Positions 5,974 through 8,128 of a stretch of DNA of 8,128 nucleotides are shown piece after piece (position 1 is the stretch's first letter; every line of letters begins with the position of its first letter). Both the position numbers and the translations under genes were made by a program. This stretch comes from CAYUVF01 sp964448045 (lineage in GTDB: Bacteria > Bacteroidota > Rhodothermia > Rhodothermales > Salinibacteraceae): assembly GCA_964448045.1 (NCBI GenBank), contig CAYUVF010000091.1, forward strand, positions 1 through 8,128, written 5' to 3'. The notes beneath the pieces were generated by a model. The model was not told the DNA's origin. It saw only the letters and a list, made by a program, of their open reading frames with translations, and ran no database searches.

Positions 5974-7014
5974 ATGGCACGCGTTACAATGGGCCTCCCC
6001 ATCTACAACGGGGCACAGTACCTCACCCAAACCCTCCATGCTCTGCTCGATCAGTCCTTCGAGGATTTTACGCTTTACATCGTGGATAACGCCTCCACGG
6101 ATGCGACCGCGTCGATCAGCCGGCGTTTCGCCGAGCAGGATCCGCGAGTGCGGTACGTTCGAAACGAGCAGAACATCGGAGCAGCCGCTAACTTCAACCG
6201 CGCCGCCGAACTGGCTTCCGGCCCGTACTTCAAATGGGTCGCCCACGACGATCTGTACGCTTCGACTTTTCTGGAGTCCTGCGTCGACGCCCTCGACGCC
6301 AATCCGTCTGCCGTACTGGCCTACGCCGAGACGCGATGGATTGACGCCGACGACCGGGTGCTCCCCTTCGATGCGAGCCGGCAGGCGTACGTCGATTCCC
6401 ACGGCGCGACGTACTTCCACACGCCGGGCGCCGGCGCCGACCTCGAAACAGACGACCCCGGCACGCGCTTCCGATCGGTCCTCTTCCAGCGGCACTCCAC
6501 CTTCTGCCACGAGGTCTACGGACTGATGCGCACGGCAGCGCTGCGCCGGACGCACCGCATCGACGCGTTTTACGGATCGGACCGCGTCCTGCTCGCCGAG
6601 ATGGCGCTCCGCGGCCCCTTTCGCCGCGTGTCCGCCCCCCTTTTCTATCGCCGCTGCCATCCCCGCCAGTCCCGTGCCGGATCGACGCAGTCGCAGGCAC
6701 GCTGGATCACCGGCCGTACGGTGGGCCCGCTCGTCTTTCCGCAGGGGCGCATGTTCGCGGCCTATCTGCGGGCCGTCTACGCCGCGGATCTGAGCGGACT
6801 GGACAAGCTTCGCCTGGCGGGCAGCGTCCTCAAGCTGGCCACGCGCCCCGATAAGCTGAAGCGGCTGATCCTCCCCGGCCCCCACAACTACTTCGGACTG
6901 GGCGCCCCTGCGCCGTCCGATTCTCCGGCAGCATCGGCGGCGTCTACGCGCCCGCCCTCCGTTTCACCTACGACGAAACCCTCCACCCCCAATCCGCTCT
7001 CGGTATCACAATGA
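5974..7014 (+). CDS. Family 2 glycosyltransferase with Pro/Ser/Thr-rich C-terminal tail
   Basis: This is a second GT2 enzyme of 346 residues, expected to add a sugar to the lipid-linked chain in the cytoplasm. The ATG at 5974 starts directly at the first strand (MARVTMGLPIYNG). The frame is open from 5833, but that would overlap the WbaP-like gene. Motifs seen are DNASTD (38-43), the NIGAAANFN segment (67-75) typical of this subgroup, WVAHDD (88-93) as the metal site in place of DxD, a GSDRVLLAEMALRG stretch in the position of the ED-type catalytic region, and a FYRRCH motif like the Y-R-H of other GT2 enzymes. From about residue 310 the protein turns into a low-complexity tail of Ala, Pro, Ser and Thr ending just at the next gene. 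It lies 28 bp after the WbaP-like gene and overlaps the following epimerase by ATGA, indicating one transcript with translational coupling. Sugar specificity is unknown. Confidence 0.92.
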   Translation: MARVTMGLPIYNGAQYLTQTLHALLDQSFEDFTLYIVDNASTDATASISRRFAEQDPRVRYVRNEQNIGAAANFNRAAELASGPYFKWVAHDDLYASTFLESCVDALDANPSAVLAYAETRWIDADDRVLPFDASRQAYVDSHGATYFHTPGAGADLETDDPGTRFRSVLFQRHSTFCHEVYGLMRTAALRRTHRIDAFYGSDRVLLAEMALRGPFRRVSAPLFYRRCHPRQSRAGSTQSQARWITGRTVGPLVFPQGRMFAAYLRAVYAADLSGLDKLRLAGSVLKLATRPDKLKRLILPGPHNYFGLGAPAPSDSPAASAASTRPPSVSPTTKPSTPNPLSVSQ

Positions 7015-8075
7015 ACGAACAGACACGCGTATTAGTCACCGGCCACACGGGCTATATCGGCACCAAGCTCGTCCCCATGCTCCTCGACGAGGGGTACGAC
7101 GTCGTGGGGCTGGATAGCGACCTTTACGAACGATCCACCTTCGGCGACGAGCCGGTGGCGGTGCCGCATCTGCGGAAAGACATCCGCGACATCACCGCGG
7201 CGGATCTGGAGGGCGTCGATGCGGTCATCCACCTGGCAGCGCTCTCGAACGATCCGCTCGGCGACATCAATCCCGACCTGACCTACGACATCAACTACCG
7301 GGCCTCGGTCCGCCTCGCCGAGCTCGCCAAGCAGAGCGGTGCAACCCGCTTCCTCTTCTCATCGTCCTGCAGCACCTACGGCGTCGCCGGAGATGACTAC
7401 GTCGATGAGACGGCACCGCTGAACCCCGTGACGCCGTATGGCGAATCGAAGGTGATGGCCGAACGCGACATCAGCCGTCTTGCCGATGCCACCTTCACGC
7501 CCGTCTATCTTCGCAATGCGACCGCGTACGGGGTGTCTCCGCGACTGCGCTTCGACATCGTGTTGAATAACCTCACTGCCTGGGCCTTTGCCACCGGCCT
7601 CGTATTTTTGAAAAGCGATGGGACCCCGTGGCGTCCGATCGTCCACATCGAAGATATCGCCCGCGCTTTTATCGCACTGCTTCGGGCCCCGCGGGAGCGC
7701 ATTCACAACGAGGCGTTTAACGTAGGGCACACAGCGGAGAACTATCAGATCCGCGACCTCGCTGAAATCGTCGCCGACGTCGTGCCCGACTGCCGGGTCC
7801 AGTTCGCCCCCGGCGCCGCGCCCGACAAACGCAGCTATCGCGTTAGCTTCGATAAGCTCACACAGGCAGTGCCGGACTTTCAACCGACCTGGACCGCCCG
7901 GCAAGGCGTGGAGGAGTTGTACGACACGTATCGACAGGCCGAGCTGGCTGTAGAGGACTTTGAGGGGCCGCGTTATAAGCGGGTCGCCCACATCAACTAC
8001 CTGATTCGTCAGGGCCACCTCGACGATACGCTGCGCCCCATCCGCTCCGAGCCAACCCAAACCGCTTCCATATGA
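7011..8075 (+). CDS. NAD-dependent nucleotide-sugar epimerase/dehydratase (extended SDR)
   Basis: This is a 354-residue extended short-chain dehydrogenase/reductase, the family that epimerises, dehydrates or reduces nucleotide-activated sugars. The cofactor loop is GHTGYIG (11-17), with acidic residues at LDSD (34-37) at the end of the second strand favouring NAD over NADP. Further marks are HLAALSNDP (74-82), FSSSCSTYG (116-124) with Ser119 at the GalE Ser position, and YGESK (143-147) giving the Tyr143/Lys147 pair. DGTPWRPIVHIEDIARA (203-219) is a C-terminal substrate-side signature. The catalytic triad is complete, so an active enzyme is expected. The DGTPWRP-VHIEDIARA type is frequent in O-antigen and exopolysaccharide loci, where the exact product is seldom known. 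The ATG at 7011 shares four bases (ATGA) with the preceding GT2 stop, which fixes the start and suggests translational coupling. It probably supplies a donor sugar to the glycosyltransferases here, though the substrate is not predictable. Confidence 0.92.
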   Translation: MNEQTRVLVTGHTGYIGTKLVPMLLDEGYDVVGLDSDLYERSTFGDEPVAVPHLRKDIRDITAADLEGVDAVIHLAALSNDPLGDINPDLTYDINYRASVRLAELAKQSGATRFLFSSSCSTYGVAGDDYVDETAPLNPVTPYGESKVMAERDISRLADATFTPVYLRNATAYGVSPRLRFDIVLNNLTAWAFATGLVFLKSDGTPWRPIVHIEDIARAFIALLRAPRERIHNEAFNVGHTAENYQIRDLAEIVADVVPDCRVQFAPGAAPDKRSYRVSFDKLTQAVPDFQPTWTARQGVEELYDTYRQAELAVEDFEGPRYKRVAHINYLIRQGHLDDTLRPIRSEPTQTASI

Positions 8076-8128
8076 ATGCCAATTAAGGGTTGAAAAAACC
8101 ATGTCGCCGCGGGCGATTTGAAGAAGGT
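8076..8128 (+). other. 3' end of window, no supported gene
   Basis: This stretch is 53 bp long. An ATG overlapping the epimerase stop (8072) meets a stop after four codons, and the ATG at 8101 stops after six. A TTG at 8090 opens a frame (starting MKKPCRRG) that runs to the window edge and could be the start of a next gene, but 13 codons are too few to judge. A 5-bp inverted repeat (TCGCC/GGCGA, 8104-8116) followed by TTTG is too weak to call as a terminator. Confidence 0.4.

Noticed and set aside
5920..6885. 321-residue open frame on the minus strand opposite the second GT2 gene
   Set aside because: It is a long antisense shadow with no domain; the + strand carries intact GT2 motifs.
7359..8102. 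247-residue open frame on the minus strand opposite the epimerase
   Set aside because: It is an antisense shadow of an intact SDR enzyme with no family motif of its own.
8104..8119. Small hairpin TCGCC-GCG-GGCGA followed by TTTG, possible terminator
   Set aside because: The stem is only 5 bp and the T run only 3 bases, too weak to support termination.

Overview
The window is GC-rich DNA read entirely on the + strand. It holds eight protein-coding genes packed into what looks like an accessory surface-glycan (capsule, exopolysaccharide or O-antigen type) locus. No RNA genes, insertion sequences, CRISPR arrays or phage genes were seen. Most starts lack a purine-rich Shine-Dalgarno stretch (the best exception is GAGG before the gene at 4440). 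This, together with the GC content and the surface protein carrying two GWNL repeats, suggests a GC-rich member of the Bacteroidota/Rhodothermota line (Salinibacter- or Rhodothermus-like, possibly marine or halophilic). That assignment is an inference with low to moderate confidence; no marker gene is present.

Layout: (1) 2-601 is the 3' end of a gene for a probable surface or secreted protein ending in two homologous ~80-residue repeats. (2) 695-4193 is a first cluster: a WecG/TagA/CpsF (GT26) glycosyltransferase, a GT2 glycosyltransferase, a class I SAM-dependent methyltransferase and a Sulfotransfer_2-type carbohydrate sulfotransferase. (3) 4194-4439 is a 246-bp non-coding gap, the longest in the window and the best place for a new promoter. 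(4) 4440-8075 is a second cluster: a WbaP-like membrane sugar-phosphate transferase that would prime glycan synthesis on undecaprenyl phosphate, a second GT2 glycosyltransferase, and an extended-SDR NAD-dependent sugar epimerase/dehydratase whose ATG overlaps the GT2 stop (ATGA). (5) 8076-8128 is a short tail with no supported gene.

A coherent reading is that the epimerase makes a nucleotide sugar, the WbaP-like enzyme places the first sugar phosphate on the lipid carrier, and the GT26 and GT2 enzymes extend the chain. The methyltransferase and sulfotransferase would then decorate it, giving a methylated and sulfated glycan. No flippase, polymerase, ABC exporter or Wza/Wzc protein lies inside the window, so assembly and export genes must be elsewhere. 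The least ordinary element is the sulfotransferase, since sulfated polysaccharides are well known in animals and algae but much less characterised in bacteria.
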